In this document: positions 23,700 through 31,506 of the stretch, piece after piece
How the letters are laid out: each line of letters starts with the position of its first letter
Numbering within the stretch: the stretch's first letter is position 1
Source of the DNA: Streptomyces sp. NBC_00414
Lineage (GTDB): Bacteria; Actinomycetota; Actinomycetes; Streptomycetales; Streptomycetaceae
NCBI RefSeq assembly: GCF_036038375.1
Contig: NZ_CP107935.1
Span: 5,332,001-5,396,000, forward strand
Length of the DNA: 64,000 bases
Direction: 5' to 3'
Made by a program: the position numbers and the translations under genes
The notes under the pieces: generated by a model
Told to the model about the DNA's origin: nothing
The model's database searches: none
The model's input: only the letters and a program-made list of their open reading frames with translations

Positions 23700-24596
23700 C
23701 TACTTGGCGAAGCCGTAGTTCATGAGCTTCTTCGCGTCCGACTCGCGGGCGGTGATGGACGTCGAGGCGAGCACCGTACCGATGACGGTCTTGCCGTTGC
23801 GCGTCGCGGCGAAGACCAGGCAGTACTTGGCCTCCGGGCCGGAGCCCGTCTTCACACCGATCGAACCGGAGTAGCTGCTGAGCAGACCGTTGGTGTTGGT
23901 CCAAGCGGCCATCGTGCGGGTGCTGCCGGTCTTCGTGATGGTCTTGGCCGTGTACTTCTTCGTCTTCACGATCGCGCGGAAGTTGGCACTCTTCATCGCG
24001 CTGCTGGTGATCTTCGTGAGGTCACGCGGCGTCGAGTAGTTCGAGCCGTTGCCGATGCCGTCGAACGAGTCGAACTTCGTGTTCGTCAGACCGAGGTCCT
24101 TGGCCTGCTTGTTCATCTTGCCGATGAACGACTTCACGCGGGCGGCACGCGTCGAGCCGGCGCCGAACTTGTCGGCGAGCGCGTACGCGGCGTCGCAGCC
24201 GGACGGCAGCATCAACCCGTACAGGAGCTGGCGGACGGTGACCTTGTCGCCGACGATCAGCCGGGCCGAGGAGGCGGTGTTGTTGACGATGTAGTCGCTG
24301 TACGCCTTCTGGATGGTGACCTTGGCGTCCAGGTTCAGGTTCGGCTGGGACAGCACCACCTTCGCGGTCATGATCTTCGTCGTGGAGCCGGTGGAACGGC
24401 GGGTGTCCGCGGCCTTGGTGTAGAGCGAGGTACCTGTGCCGTTGTTCATCACGAAGCCGCCCTTGGCGGCGATCGTGGGCTTCGTGAGGGCCTGGGCGGG
24501 CGCCGTGCCGAGGGCGCCGGTCGCGAGCACGGCTCCGGTGGTGAAGACCACGGCGGCGGCTCTGCGGACGCGCATACCCTTAATGGCAGTTATCAA
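23700..24596 (-). CDS. Secreted D-alanyl-D-alanine peptidase, Streptomyces K15 type
   Basis: A 298-residue low-molecular-mass penicillin-binding protein of peptidase family S11 that trims or cross-links peptidoglycan stems outside the cell. A signal peptide (AAAVVFTTGAVLATGALGTAPAQA) precedes the catalytic domain. Active-site motifs: STTK (Ser71-Lys74), SGC (132-134) in place of the usual SxN, and KTG (249-251). The SGC triplet is the mark of the Streptomyces K15 DD-transpeptidase, whose mature length (about 262) also fits. It lacks the C-terminal membrane anchor of enteric PBP5. Many Lys residues make it basic. Confidence 0.9.
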   Translation of the reverse strand: MITAIKGMRVRRAAAVVFTTGAVLATGALGTAPAQALTKPTIAAKGGFVMNNGTGTSLYTKAADTRRSTGSTTKIMTAKVVLSQPNLNLDAKVTIQKAYSDYIVNNTASSARLIVGDKVTVRQLLYGLMLPSGCDAAYALADKFGAGSTRAARVKSFIGKMNKQAKDLGLTNTKFDSFDGIGNGSNYSTPRDLTKITSSAMKSANFRAIVKTKKYTAKTITKTGSTRTMAAWTNTNGLLSSYSGSIGVKTGSGPEAKYCLVFAATRNGKTVIGTVLASTSITARESDAKKLMNYGFAK

Positions 24597-24799
24597 GTCG
24601 ATTACCCCGATTGCGTTGGAAACACCGAACAGGTGTCAAATGCCCCAAGAGAGCGCCGACTTGGCAGTGGCGCCTTCTCTTCAGACACACGAGTAGCACA
24701 GAAGGATGTGCAGTTCCTGGACCGGGGTGCCCCTTTTTACCTCGTCCATATCCTGGACCCTCCGAGACGATGCGTACGTGTTGTATCTATGCTGTGCGC

Positions 24800-25462
24800 A
24801 TGCCTTCAGCCCCGTCCCCCGCCGTGAAGTCGCCTCCCGCCGCCGAGCGCGTCTACGCGCACGTCAAGCGGGCCGTGCTGGAACGCCGGTACGAGGGCGG
24901 GACGCTGCTCACCGAGGGCGAGCTGGCCGACGCCGTCGGTGTCTCACGGACCCCGGTGCGCGAGGCGCTGCTCAAACTGGAGGTCGAGGGCCTGATCCGG
25001 CTCTACCCGAAGAAGGGCGCCCTCGTGCTGCCCGTCTCCGCGCAGGAGATCGCGGACGTGGTGGAGACCCGGCAGCTCGTCGAGGAGCACGCGATCCGCA
25101 AGGCGGTACCGGCCTCGCCCGCGCTGATCGAGCGCCTCACCGAACTCCTGGCGAAGCAGCAGGAGCAGGCCGCCGCCGGGGACCTGGCCGGAGCCGCCGT
25201 CACCGACCGCTGTTTCCACGCCGAGATCGTCCGCAGCGGCGGCAACGAGATCATCTCCCGCCTCTACGACCAGCTGCGCGACCGCCAGTTGAGGATGGGC
25301 GTCGCCGTGATGCACGCCCACCCGGACCGGATCACCAAGACGCTCAGCGAGCACCAGGAGATCCTCGACGCGCTGCGCTCCGGTGACGCGGAGGCGGCGG
25401 TCGACCTGGTCCACCGCCATGTCAGCTGGTTCTCCAACCTCGCCCGGGGAGACGTCCGATGA
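24800..25462 (+). CDS. GntR family regulator, FadR/FCD subfamily
   Basis: A 220-residue regulator. N-terminal winged helix: AERVYAHVKRAVLERRYEGG, LTEGELADAVGVSRTPVREALLKLEVEGLIRLYPKKG. The C-terminal all-helical FCD domain has the expected acidic and His residues (ETRQLVEEHAIRK, HAEIVRSGGNEI, EHQEILDALRSGDAE, HVSWF), which usually bind a metal and a carboxylate ligand. The ATG at 24800 is the family start. It overlaps the MFS gene by ATGA, so it probably controls uptake of the transporter substrate. Confidence 0.87.
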   Translation: MPSAPSPAVKSPPAAERVYAHVKRAVLERRYEGGTLLTEGELADAVGVSRTPVREALLKLEVEGLIRLYPKKGALVLPVSAQEIADVVETRQLVEEHAIRKAVPASPALIERLTELLAKQQEQAAAGDLAGAAVTDRCFHAEIVRSGGNEIISRLYDQLRDRQLRMGVAVMHAHPDRITKTLSEHQEILDALRSGDAEAAVDLVHRHVSWFSNLARGDVR

Positions 25463-26769
25463 GCTCGTCCTCGTCGTCCTCGCTCACGCTCCCCGGCGAC
25501 CCGCCGGGCGGCCGCAGAGCCGTCACCGTCTGGTCCGTCGGCGTCTCCGTCTACTTCGTCGCGGTCATCTTCCGTACGTCGCTGGGGGTGGCGGGCCTCG
25601 ACGCCGCCGACCGCTTCCACGTCAACGCCTCCGCGCTCTCGACCTTCTCCATCCTCCAGCTCCTCGTCTACGCGGGCATGCAGATACCCGTCGGCCTGAT
25701 GGTCGACAGGCTCGGCACCAAGAAGGTGCTGACCTTCGGCGTCGTGCTGTTCACGATCGGACAGCTGGGCTTCGCGTTCTCACCGACGTACGGAACGGCG
25801 CTGGCCTCGCGCGCGCTGCTCGGCTGCGGGGACGCGATGACGTTCATCAGCGTGCTGCGCCTGGGCTCGCGCTGGTTCCCGGCCCGGCGCGGGCCGATGG
25901 TCGCGCAGCTCGCGGGTCTGGTGGGCATGGCGGGCAACCTCGTCTCGACGCTCGTACTGGCCCGGCTGCTGCACGGAGTCGGCTGGACGGCCGCGTTCGC
26001 GGGCAGTTCGGTCGCCGGTGTCGTCGTCCTCGTCCTGATGCTGGCTTTCCTGAAGGACCACCCCGAAGGCCACGAGCCGGAGCCGTTCCCGCACCGGGGG
26101 GCCGCCTACGTACGCCGTCAGATCGCGGCGTCCTGGCGGGAGCCCGGCACCCGGCTCGGACTGTGGGTGCACTTCACGACCCAGTTCCCGGCGATGGTCT
26201 TCCTGCTGCTGTGGGGGCTGCCGTTCCTGGTGGAGGCCCAGGGCCTGTCCCGGGCGACGGCCGGCGAACTCCTCACCCTCGTCGTGCTCTCCAACATGCT
26301 CATCGGCCTGGTGTACGGGCAGATCGTCGCCCGGCACCACGCGGCGCGGTTGCCGCTGGCGCTCGGCACGGTCCTGTCGACGGCCGTCATGTGGGCCGCC
26401 ACGCTCGCGTACCCGGCCGATCACGCGCCGATGTGGCTGCTGATCGTGCTGTGCGTGGTCCTCGGGGCGTGCGGGCCCGCGTCGATGATCGGGTTCGACT
26501 TCGCGCGGCCCGCGAATCCGCCCGAGCGGCAGGGGACCGCGTCCGGCATCACCAACATGGGTGGGTTCGTCGCGTCCATGACGACGTTGTTCGCGGTGGG
26601 GGTGCTGCTGGACGCCACCGGGGGGAGCTACACCGTGGCCTTCTCGGCGGTGTTCGTGCTGCAGGCTCTCGGGCTGAGTCAGATTCTGCGGTTGCGGAAG
26701 CTGGCGGCTCGGCGGGAGCGGGAGCGGTTGGTCGCCAGTCGGGTGGAGACGGTGCACGTGCCGGCGTAG
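25459..26769 (+). CDS. MFS transporter
   Basis: A 436-residue inner-membrane transporter with about twelve hydrophobic segments. The loop after TM2 has the MFS signature GLMVDRLGTKKVL, and a second half repeat lies after residue ~215. The Ser-rich N-terminus (MSSSSSSSLTL) is cytoplasmic. It is translationally coupled to the GntR regulator, whose FCD domain hints at an organic acid substrate, but the substrate cannot be read from sequence. The gene ends before a family B intergenic repeat. Confidence 0.85.
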   Translation: MSSSSSSSLTLPGDPPGGRRAVTVWSVGVSVYFVAVIFRTSLGVAGLDAADRFHVNASALSTFSILQLLVYAGMQIPVGLMVDRLGTKKVLTFGVVLFTIGQLGFAFSPTYGTALASRALLGCGDAMTFISVLRLGSRWFPARRGPMVAQLAGLVGMAGNLVSTLVLARLLHGVGWTAAFAGSSVAGVVVLVLMLAFLKDHPEGHEPEPFPHRGAAYVRRQIAASWREPGTRLGLWVHFTTQFPAMVFLLLWGLPFLVEAQGLSRATAGELLTLVVLSNMLIGLVYGQIVARHHAARLPLALGTVLSTAVMWAATLAYPADHAPMWLLIVLCVVLGACGPASMIGFDFARPANPPERQGTASGITNMGGFVASMTTLFAVGVLLDATGGSYTVAFSAVFVLQALGLSQILRLRKLAARRERERLVASRVETVHVPA

Positions 26770-26790
26770 CCGGGCGGGTGTGCGGGGGGT

Positions 26791-26880
26791 TTCGCCCCCG
26801 CCGCCCCTACCCGTTCCCGTCCACGTATGGGGGCTGCGCCCTCTCGCCCCCCTTGTCCTCAAACGCCGGACGGGCTGAGA
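26791..26880. repeat. Interspersed repeat family B
   Basis: Begins CCCCCGCCGCCCCTACCCGT and ends with CCTCAAACGCCGGACGGGCTGA. Further copies are at 28704-28901 (two, head to head) and 34420-34500. All lie between genes, mainly at convergent ends, and may act as terminators. Confidence 0.75.
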
Positions 26881-26916
26881 TGTTGCCGGGCGGGCTGAAA
26901 GACAGGGCCGACCCGA

Positions 26917-27741
26917 CTACGGCGTGACCGTGAAGTTGCGGAGGATCGCTGCTGTCAGTTCCGGGTCGCCCTCTGTCTTCAGGCGGTCCGAGACCGCTTC
27001 CGGGGTCACCCGGCCGCAGGCCAGGCGGAAGTAGGTCTCCCAGTCGAGCGCGAGGGTGGCGGCCGGGCCGAGTGAGGGGGCGCCGTCTATCGAACCGACA
27101 CCGTCGGCGTCGACGCGGACCGTGCGCAGGAACTCGACGGGCCCGTGGACGTCGAAGACGACCGCCGAGTTCGCCGGTGCGCCCGCGTCCTTGGCGACGA
27201 CCTTGGGGAGTCTGCTGAGCAGGACGTCGCGGGCGATGTACGCACCCGGGGAGTCGAGGTTGCCCGGCCGGCCGAGGGTGGTGCGCAGGTCCTGTTCGTG
27301 CACCCAGAGGTCGAACGCCCGGTTGCGCATGGACTCTTCGAGGGTGACCTCGGTGCCGAGCGGGCCGCGCACGAGCGCGTCGGGCCGGCGCGACTCGTTA
27401 CGCAGCTGACGGTTGCGGCGGATGATCGTGTACTCCAGCTCGGAGGTCATCTCCGGAGCGGTGTGGTGACGGCGGACGTCGACCTGCATCTCCATGTACC
27501 GCTGGTGCTCGTTCGTCACGTGGTACAGGTCGCGGGGGAGCGTGTGGATCGGCCGGGGGTCGCCCAGCATCTCGCAGTCCAGACCGATCACATGGGAGAT
27601 GATGTCGCGCACCGACCAGCCGGGGCATGGAGTCCGCCGATTCCATTCACCCTCCACCAGTGGGGACACGAGATCGGATATCGCGTCGATGGAGTGCGTC
27701 CAGGCGTCGGCGTAGGACTGAAGGCTGGGATGCAGACTCAC
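26917..27741 (-). CDS. Maleylpyruvate isomerase family mycothiol-dependent enzyme
   Basis: A 274-residue DinB-fold protein. The N-terminal segment with WNRRTPCPGWSVRDIISHVIGLDCEML carries the metal-binding His typical of mycothiol-dependent maleylpyruvate isomerases, and RNRAFDLWVHEQDLR supplies the other conserved metal residues (Hx3... WVHEQDLR). These enzymes transfer or isomerise with mycothiol, the actinobacterial thiol, in detoxification or aromatic breakdown. A C-terminal SCP-2-like domain follows. GTG start at 27741. The substrate is unknown; it is divergent from the nitrilase gene. Confidence 0.8.
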   Translation of the reverse strand: MSLHPSLQSYADAWTHSIDAISDLVSPLVEGEWNRRTPCPGWSVRDIISHVIGLDCEMLGDPRPIHTLPRDLYHVTNEHQRYMEMQVDVRRHHTAPEMTSELEYTIIRRNRQLRNESRRPDALVRGPLGTEVTLEESMRNRAFDLWVHEQDLRTTLGRPGNLDSPGAYIARDVLLSRLPKVVAKDAGAPANSAVVFDVHGPVEFLRTVRVDADGVGSIDGAPSLGPAATLALDWETYFRLACGRVTPEAVSDRLKTEGDPELTAAILRNFTVTP

Positions 27742-27895
27742 GGAACGGGACCCCTCGGGCGGTTGGGCGCGGGCAGTACACAGGCTGCGGGTGTCTTGGG
27801 ACGCTAAGTTACGCTGCTGTGAGGCACCCCGGCAGTGCTTTCGTGTGACGATCGTAGGCCCGTATCAAAGGCTCGAATGCCAGGACGGTGGTAGT

Positions 27896-28690
27896 GTGCG
27901 CGCCTCTCTCCTCCAGATCGCCGTGGACGAAGCCGAATCGGTCGACGCCCGCAGGCAGCGAGTCGCCTCGCTGGTACGCCGCCAGACCGGGTCCGACCTG
28001 GTGATCCTGCCCGAACTGTGGACGACCGGCGCCTTCGCCTACGAGTCGTTCGACACCGGGGCCGAGCCGCTCGAAGGGCCCACCTACGAGGTGATGGCCA
28101 AGGCGGCGAGCGACGCGGGCGTGTGGCTGCACGCGGGATCGATTCCCGAACGGGTGATGGGCGGGGGGCTCTACAACACCTCTCTCGTCTTCTCCCCCTC
28201 CGGTGAACTCGCCGCCACGTACCGCAAGATCCACCGCTTCGGCTTCGACAAGGGCGAGGCCGTGCTGATGGGCGCCGGCTCCGAACTGGTCACCGTCGCG
28301 CTGCCGGAGACCACGCTCGGGCTGGCCACCTGTTACGACCTCCGCTTCCCGGAGCTCTTCCGCGGGCTCGTCGATGCCGGGGCCGAGACGCTCGTCGTCT
28401 CCGCGGGGTGGCCCGAGCGGCGGCGCTCGCACTGGACGCTGCTCGCTCAGGCGCGGGCCGTGGAGGATCAGGCGTATGTGCTCGCCTGTGGAACGGCCGG
28501 GGCGCATGCGGGGGTTCCGCAGGCCGGGCACTCGATCGTGGTCGATCCGTGGGGTGAGGTTCTCGCCGAGGCGGGGGGTGGCGAGGAGGTCCTCACGGTG
28601 GAGTTCGACCCTGCGAGGGTCGGGGCCACACGGGAGCAGTTTCCCGCGCTGAAGGACCGGTTGCTGGGGGTTGCGACGCCACGGCGGTGA
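27896..28690 (+). CDS. Carbon-nitrogen hydrolase (nitrilase superfamily, NIT2-like)
   Basis: A 264-residue cytoplasmic hydrolase. The catalytic triad is visible: Glu40 (VILPELW), Lys111 (TYRKIHRFGF) and Cys146 (GLATCYDLRFPELFR). The sequence fits the omega-amidase/NIT2 branch that hydrolyses 2-oxoglutaramate-type amides, or deaminated glutathione or mycothiol repair, but the sequence alone does not decide this. GTG 27896 gives the family N-terminus VRASLLQIAV; upstream sequence to 27791 is open but not conserved-looking. Confidence 0.85.
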   Translation: MRASLLQIAVDEAESVDARRQRVASLVRRQTGSDLVILPELWTTGAFAYESFDTGAEPLEGPTYEVMAKAASDAGVWLHAGSIPERVMGGGLYNTSLVFSPSGELAATYRKIHRFGFDKGEAVLMGAGSELVTVALPETTLGLATCYDLRFPELFRGLVDAGAETLVVSAGWPERRRSHWTLLAQARAVEDQAYVLACGTAGAHAGVPQAGHSIVVDPWGEVLAEAGGGEEVLTVEFDPARVGATREQFPALKDRLLGVATPRR

Positions 28691-28703
28691 GGTGGGCGTT
28701 TTT

Positions 28704-28901
28704 CTCGCCCCCGCCGCCCCTACCCGTCCCGTCACTACTCGGGGGCTCCGCCCCCGAACCCCCGGTCCTCGAACGCCGGACGCGCTGAATACCTTTCAGC
28801 CCGTCCGGCGTTTGAGGACGAGCGCGCAGCGCGATGGGCGGGGGCGAGGGGGCGCAGCCCCCATGACAGGGACGGGAACGGGTAGGGGCGGCGGGGGCGA
28901 G
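28704..28901. repeat. Head-to-head pair of family B repeats forming a long inverted repeat
   Basis: CTCGCCCCCGCCGCCCCTACCCG at 28704-28726 recurs inverted at 28879-28901, and inner parts (CGAACGCCGGACGCGCTGA at 28771-28789 against TCAGCCCGTCCGGCGTTTGA at 28797-28816) also pair. The whole 198-bp intergenic block between convergent genes is therefore two oppositely oriented copies of one element and could form a long hairpin that ends transcription from both sides. Confidence 0.75.
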
Positions 28902-28913
28902 GGAAATGTGGTG

Positions 28914-29408
28914 TCAGTCCGACTCGGACTCCCGTTCCGCCAAGTGGATCACGCAGACCGCCACCGCGATCAGCAGTGCCGGATCCGCGTCGTCCCGTAC
29001 GACCTCGACGCCGTACGTCTCCCGCACCCGCAGCCAGCGGCGCGAGATGAGGGCCAGCAGTTCGTCGTCGTACTCGACGACGAACTCCCGGTCGAGGATC
29101 TTGCCGCTGACATCCAGCTCGGTGCCGTCCGCGAGGGTGACGCGGTAGTGGTTGCGCAGCAGCGACAGCCGTTTGCGGCGGATGGTCGCCAGCGGCTCGC
29201 CGTCCCGCTCGACGACCATCGTGTCCCGCAGGGCGAGCATCTTCTTGTGGATGTCGATCAGCACGCGCCCCTGCGGGTCCTTCAGCTCGAAGGTGTCCCG
29301 CAGCCGCATCGCCTTGCCGTCGACGAGGAAGGCCTTGCGGCCCTGCTCGTCCTCGATCCAGTAGTCGTCACCGATACCCAGGAGCCGGTCGCGTACGAGG
29401 AATTTCAT
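28914..29408 (-). CDS. LURP-one-related (tubby-like barrel) protein
   Basis: A 164-residue soluble protein with the LOR/phospholipid-scramblase-like barrel pattern: MKFLVRDRLLGIGDDYWIED, AFLVDGKAMRLRDTFELKD, repeated GxxLxxIxKK strands (VLIDIHKKMLALRDTMVVE), YRVTLADGTELDVSGKILDREF. The bacterial function is unknown. The ATG at 29408 overlaps the stop of the GlxA-type regulator (ATGA), so the two are co-transcribed; a much longer reading frame upstream is the shadow of that regulator. Confidence 0.8.
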   Translation of the reverse strand: MKFLVRDRLLGIGDDYWIEDEQGRKAFLVDGKAMRLRDTFELKDPQGRVLIDIHKKMLALRDTMVVERDGEPLATIRRKRLSLLRNHYRVTLADGTELDVSGKILDREFVVEYDDELLALISRRWLRVRETYGVEVVRDDADPALLIAVAVCVIHLAERESESD

Positions 29409-30418
29409 GCCCTTAGCGCTTCCCCGGCGGAGGGCCCGAAACGCCGCCGGTAGGCCGTCGGGCTGAGTCCCGTCTCGCGGCGCAGCCGTACGCGCAGGTT
29501 GGCGGCGGTGCCGAGGCCGCTGCGCCGCGCCACGATGTCGAGCCGTTCCTCGCCGCGCTCGATGAGGCGGCAGGCCAGCGCCACCCGCTCGCCCGTCAGC
29601 CAGGCCAGCGGGGTCGTACCGAGCTGGGCCCGGAAACGGCGGTGCAGCGTGGCCGGGCTGACCGCCGCGTGCGTCGCGAGGTCCGTGACCGTGAGCGGCT
29701 CGCCGATCCGTTCCCCGGCCCAGGCGAGCAGCGGCGCCAGGGATTCGTCCGGTACGTCGGGCACGGGGCGTTCGACGAACTGCCGCTGCCCGCCGTCGCG
29801 ATGGGCGGCGAAGAGGAGGCGCCGCGAGACGGCGTTCGCGATCTCGGCGCCGTGGTCGCGCCGGATGATGTGGAGACCGAGGTCGAGGGCCGCCGCGCTG
29901 CCCGCCGCCGTCAGTACGTCTCCCTCGTCCACGAAGAGGACGTCCGGTTCCAGGAGGACCTTCGGGTGCAACTCCCGGAAGAGGTCGGCCCAGCGCCAGT
30001 GGGTGGTGGCCCGGCGTCCGTCCAGGATGCCGGCCTCGGCGAGCGCGAAACTTCCGGTGCACAGGCTCACGACGCGCGCGCCCCGCGCGTGGGCGCGCCG
30101 GACGGCGTCGAGCACGGCCTCACCGCGCGGTACGACATTGTCGGGGCGGCCGGGGACGACGAGGGTGTCCGCGGTGTCCGCCGCTTCGAGTCCGGGCACT
30201 CCGCTCAGCGTGAAGAAGCCGTGGTTCATCCGGATCCCGGGGGTCGGCGTGCACAGCGTCAGCTCGTACAGGGGGAGCGAAAGCCCGAGTTCGGGGCGGG
30301 GCAGGCCGAACAGCTCGGTCGCGATCCCGACCTCGAACGGGTTGGTGCCCTCGTCGACGATCACGGCGACGCGGTGCGAGGACCGGTGCGCGGCCCGGTG
30401 CGAGGATCCTTGCGGCAT
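29405..30418 (-). CDS. GlxA-type AraC regulator with DJ-1/PfpI domain
   Basis: A 337-residue regulator. Residues ~15-185 form a class I amidotransferase-like DJ-1/PfpI domain (VAVIVDEGTNPFEVGIATEL; nucleophile elbow VVSLCTGSFALAEAG with Cys). Residues ~220-325 carry two AraC helix-turn-helix motifs (LTVTDLATHAAVSPATLHRRF, LDIVARRSGLGTAANLRVRL). Such proteins respond to amine or small-molecule signals, but the ligand is not known here. It is divergent from the cupin gene, a possible target, and leads an operon with the LURP-like gene. Confidence 0.88.
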   Translation of the reverse strand: MPQGSSHRAAHRSSHRVAVIVDEGTNPFEVGIATELFGLPRPELGLSLPLYELTLCTPTPGIRMNHGFFTLSGVPGLEAADTADTLVVPGRPDNVVPRGEAVLDAVRRAHARGARVVSLCTGSFALAEAGILDGRRATTHWRWADLFRELHPKVLLEPDVLFVDEGDVLTAAGSAAALDLGLHIIRRDHGAEIANAVSRRLLFAAHRDGGQRQFVERPVPDVPDESLAPLLAWAGERIGEPLTVTDLATHAAVSPATLHRRFRAQLGTTPLAWLTGERVALACRLIERGEERLDIVARRSGLGTAANLRVRLRRETGLSPTAYRRRFGPSAGEALRA

Positions 30419-30470
30419 GTGCGATTTCTAGCACTCGTCCGAGCCGTGCGCCATCGCCGACGATGACGGT

Positions 30471-30869
30471 ATGAGCGCACCCACGGAACCCGTTGCCCTG
30501 TCCGCCGCCCTGGCCTCGTTCACCGAGCGGTGGAGTCCTCGCATCGTCACCGCCGTCAACGACTACGACGTCCGCGTGGCCAAGGTCGAGGGTGAACACC
30601 TCTGGCACGTTCACGACCACACCGACGAGTTTTTCCTGGTCCTGGACGGCGAACTGCACATCGCGCTGCGCGAAGCGGCCGGCGAGCGCACGGTCGTACT
30701 GCCCAGGGGCAGCGTCTTCACGGTCCCGCGCGGCACGGAGCACAAGCCGTACGCCCCCGTACCGACCGAGATCCTCCTCCTCGAACCGACCGGGACGTCC
30801 ACGGTCGGGGACCGCCACGACGAGGTACCGGACCATGTGGACGCGACGACGGGGCACGCGTTGCGCTGA
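30471..30869 (+). CDS. Small cupin-domain protein
   Basis: A 132-residue single-cupin protein. Motif 1 is HLWHVHDHTDEFFLVLDGEL (two His plus Glu as metal ligands), motif 2 is LPRGSVFTVPRGTEHKPYAP with the fourth His. These proteins are often mannose-6-phosphate-isomerase-like or sensor domains; no reaction can be assigned. It lies 52 bp from the divergent GlxA-type regulator, which may control it. Confidence 0.8.
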   Translation: MSAPTEPVALSAALASFTERWSPRIVTAVNDYDVRVAKVEGEHLWHVHDHTDEFFLVLDGELHIALREAAGERTVVLPRGSVFTVPRGTEHKPYAPVPTEILLLEPTGTSTVGDRHDEVPDHVDATTGHALR

Positions 30870-30923
30870 GCCGTCACCGACGGGACGTCGTGGCGGCGCT
30901 TTCCCAGCGGGCTCGGTAGCGGT

Positions 30924-31073
30924 GTGCGTCGACGGGTCGGCGGCCTCGTGGACGACGCGATCCGCCGTACCTCCGAACTCGTCACCCACGCCTGCGTACA
31001 CGCCAAAGGCGACGGCGGGAGCGGGAGCCGGTCGGCCCACCCGCCCCGGCCCGGACGTACCGCGGCGACCTGA
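30924..31073 (+). pseudogene. Possible remnant of an ATP-binding anti-sigma-like gene
   Basis: Within the 277-bp gap after the cupin gene, a 49-codon frame beginning with GTG reads DDAIRRTSELVTHACVHAKG. The SELVTHACVHAKG stretch is like the N-box region (SELVTNAVxHA) of HATPase_c anti-sigma factors common in Streptomyces. There is no room for the rest of the domain before the TGA at 31071. It may be decayed coding DNA or chance. The rest of the gap shows nothing else. Confidence 0.3.
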
Positions 31074-31146
31074 GTCCCTCGGTCGACGCGAAGTCGCCTC
31101 GGGTGACGGATGCCAGGTGTCGGGTATCAGGTGACGCGTACGGCCG

Positions 31147-31395
31147 TCAGCCGCCGTAGCCGTCGCTGTAGCCGCTGTGGCGACGGTCGTCGACCACCGT
31201 CGTGGTGGTGGTCGGCGGCGCTATGACGCCCCTCCGACGCTTGGAGATGCTGACGAAGGTCGCCACGCCGATCAGACCGACGATCATGAAGATGACGCCG
31301 ACCAGGTCGAGGTTGACCCCCTGCATGTCCCAGTCGGTCGCGAAGGTGAGGATCGCCCCTGCGGCGATCAGAATGATGCATCCGCCCAGGCCCAT
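31147..31395 (-). CDS. Small membrane protein, DUF6458 type
   Basis: An 82-residue membrane protein with two helices: MGLGGCIILIAAGAILTFAT and LDLVGVIFMIVGLIGVATFV, then a cytoplasmic tail with SKRRRGVI, a Thr/Val run and a Gly/Tyr end (HSGYSDGYGG). This is the plan of actinobacterial DUF6458 proteins, of unknown role. AGGAGG lies 7 bases before the ATG at 31395; a longer upstream frame is not needed. Confidence 0.8.
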   Translation of the reverse strand: MGLGGCIILIAAGAILTFATDWDMQGVNLDLVGVIFMIVGLIGVATFVSISKRRRGVIAPPTTTTTVVDDRRHSGYSDGYGG

Positions 31396-31506
31396 GGATG
31401 TCGCCTCCTGTTGCGCACGGTCTCGTGCCGGGCCCGGAGACCGTACGTCCCCGGGCCCAGTGCGGGTACCCGGACCCGGCCCCTCCATGCAGGGGCGGAC
31501 GGGATG

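Noticed and set aside
24634..24639. Perfect TTGACA on the minus strand before the DD-peptidase gene as a promoter
   Set aside because: No acceptable -10 hexamer at 16-19 bases, so I did not list it as a promoter.
28914..30062. A 382-codon frame ending in the LURP-like protein
   Set aside because: Its first 218 codons are a low-complexity shadow of the GlxA-type regulator; the true start is ATG 29408, overlapping that gene's stop.
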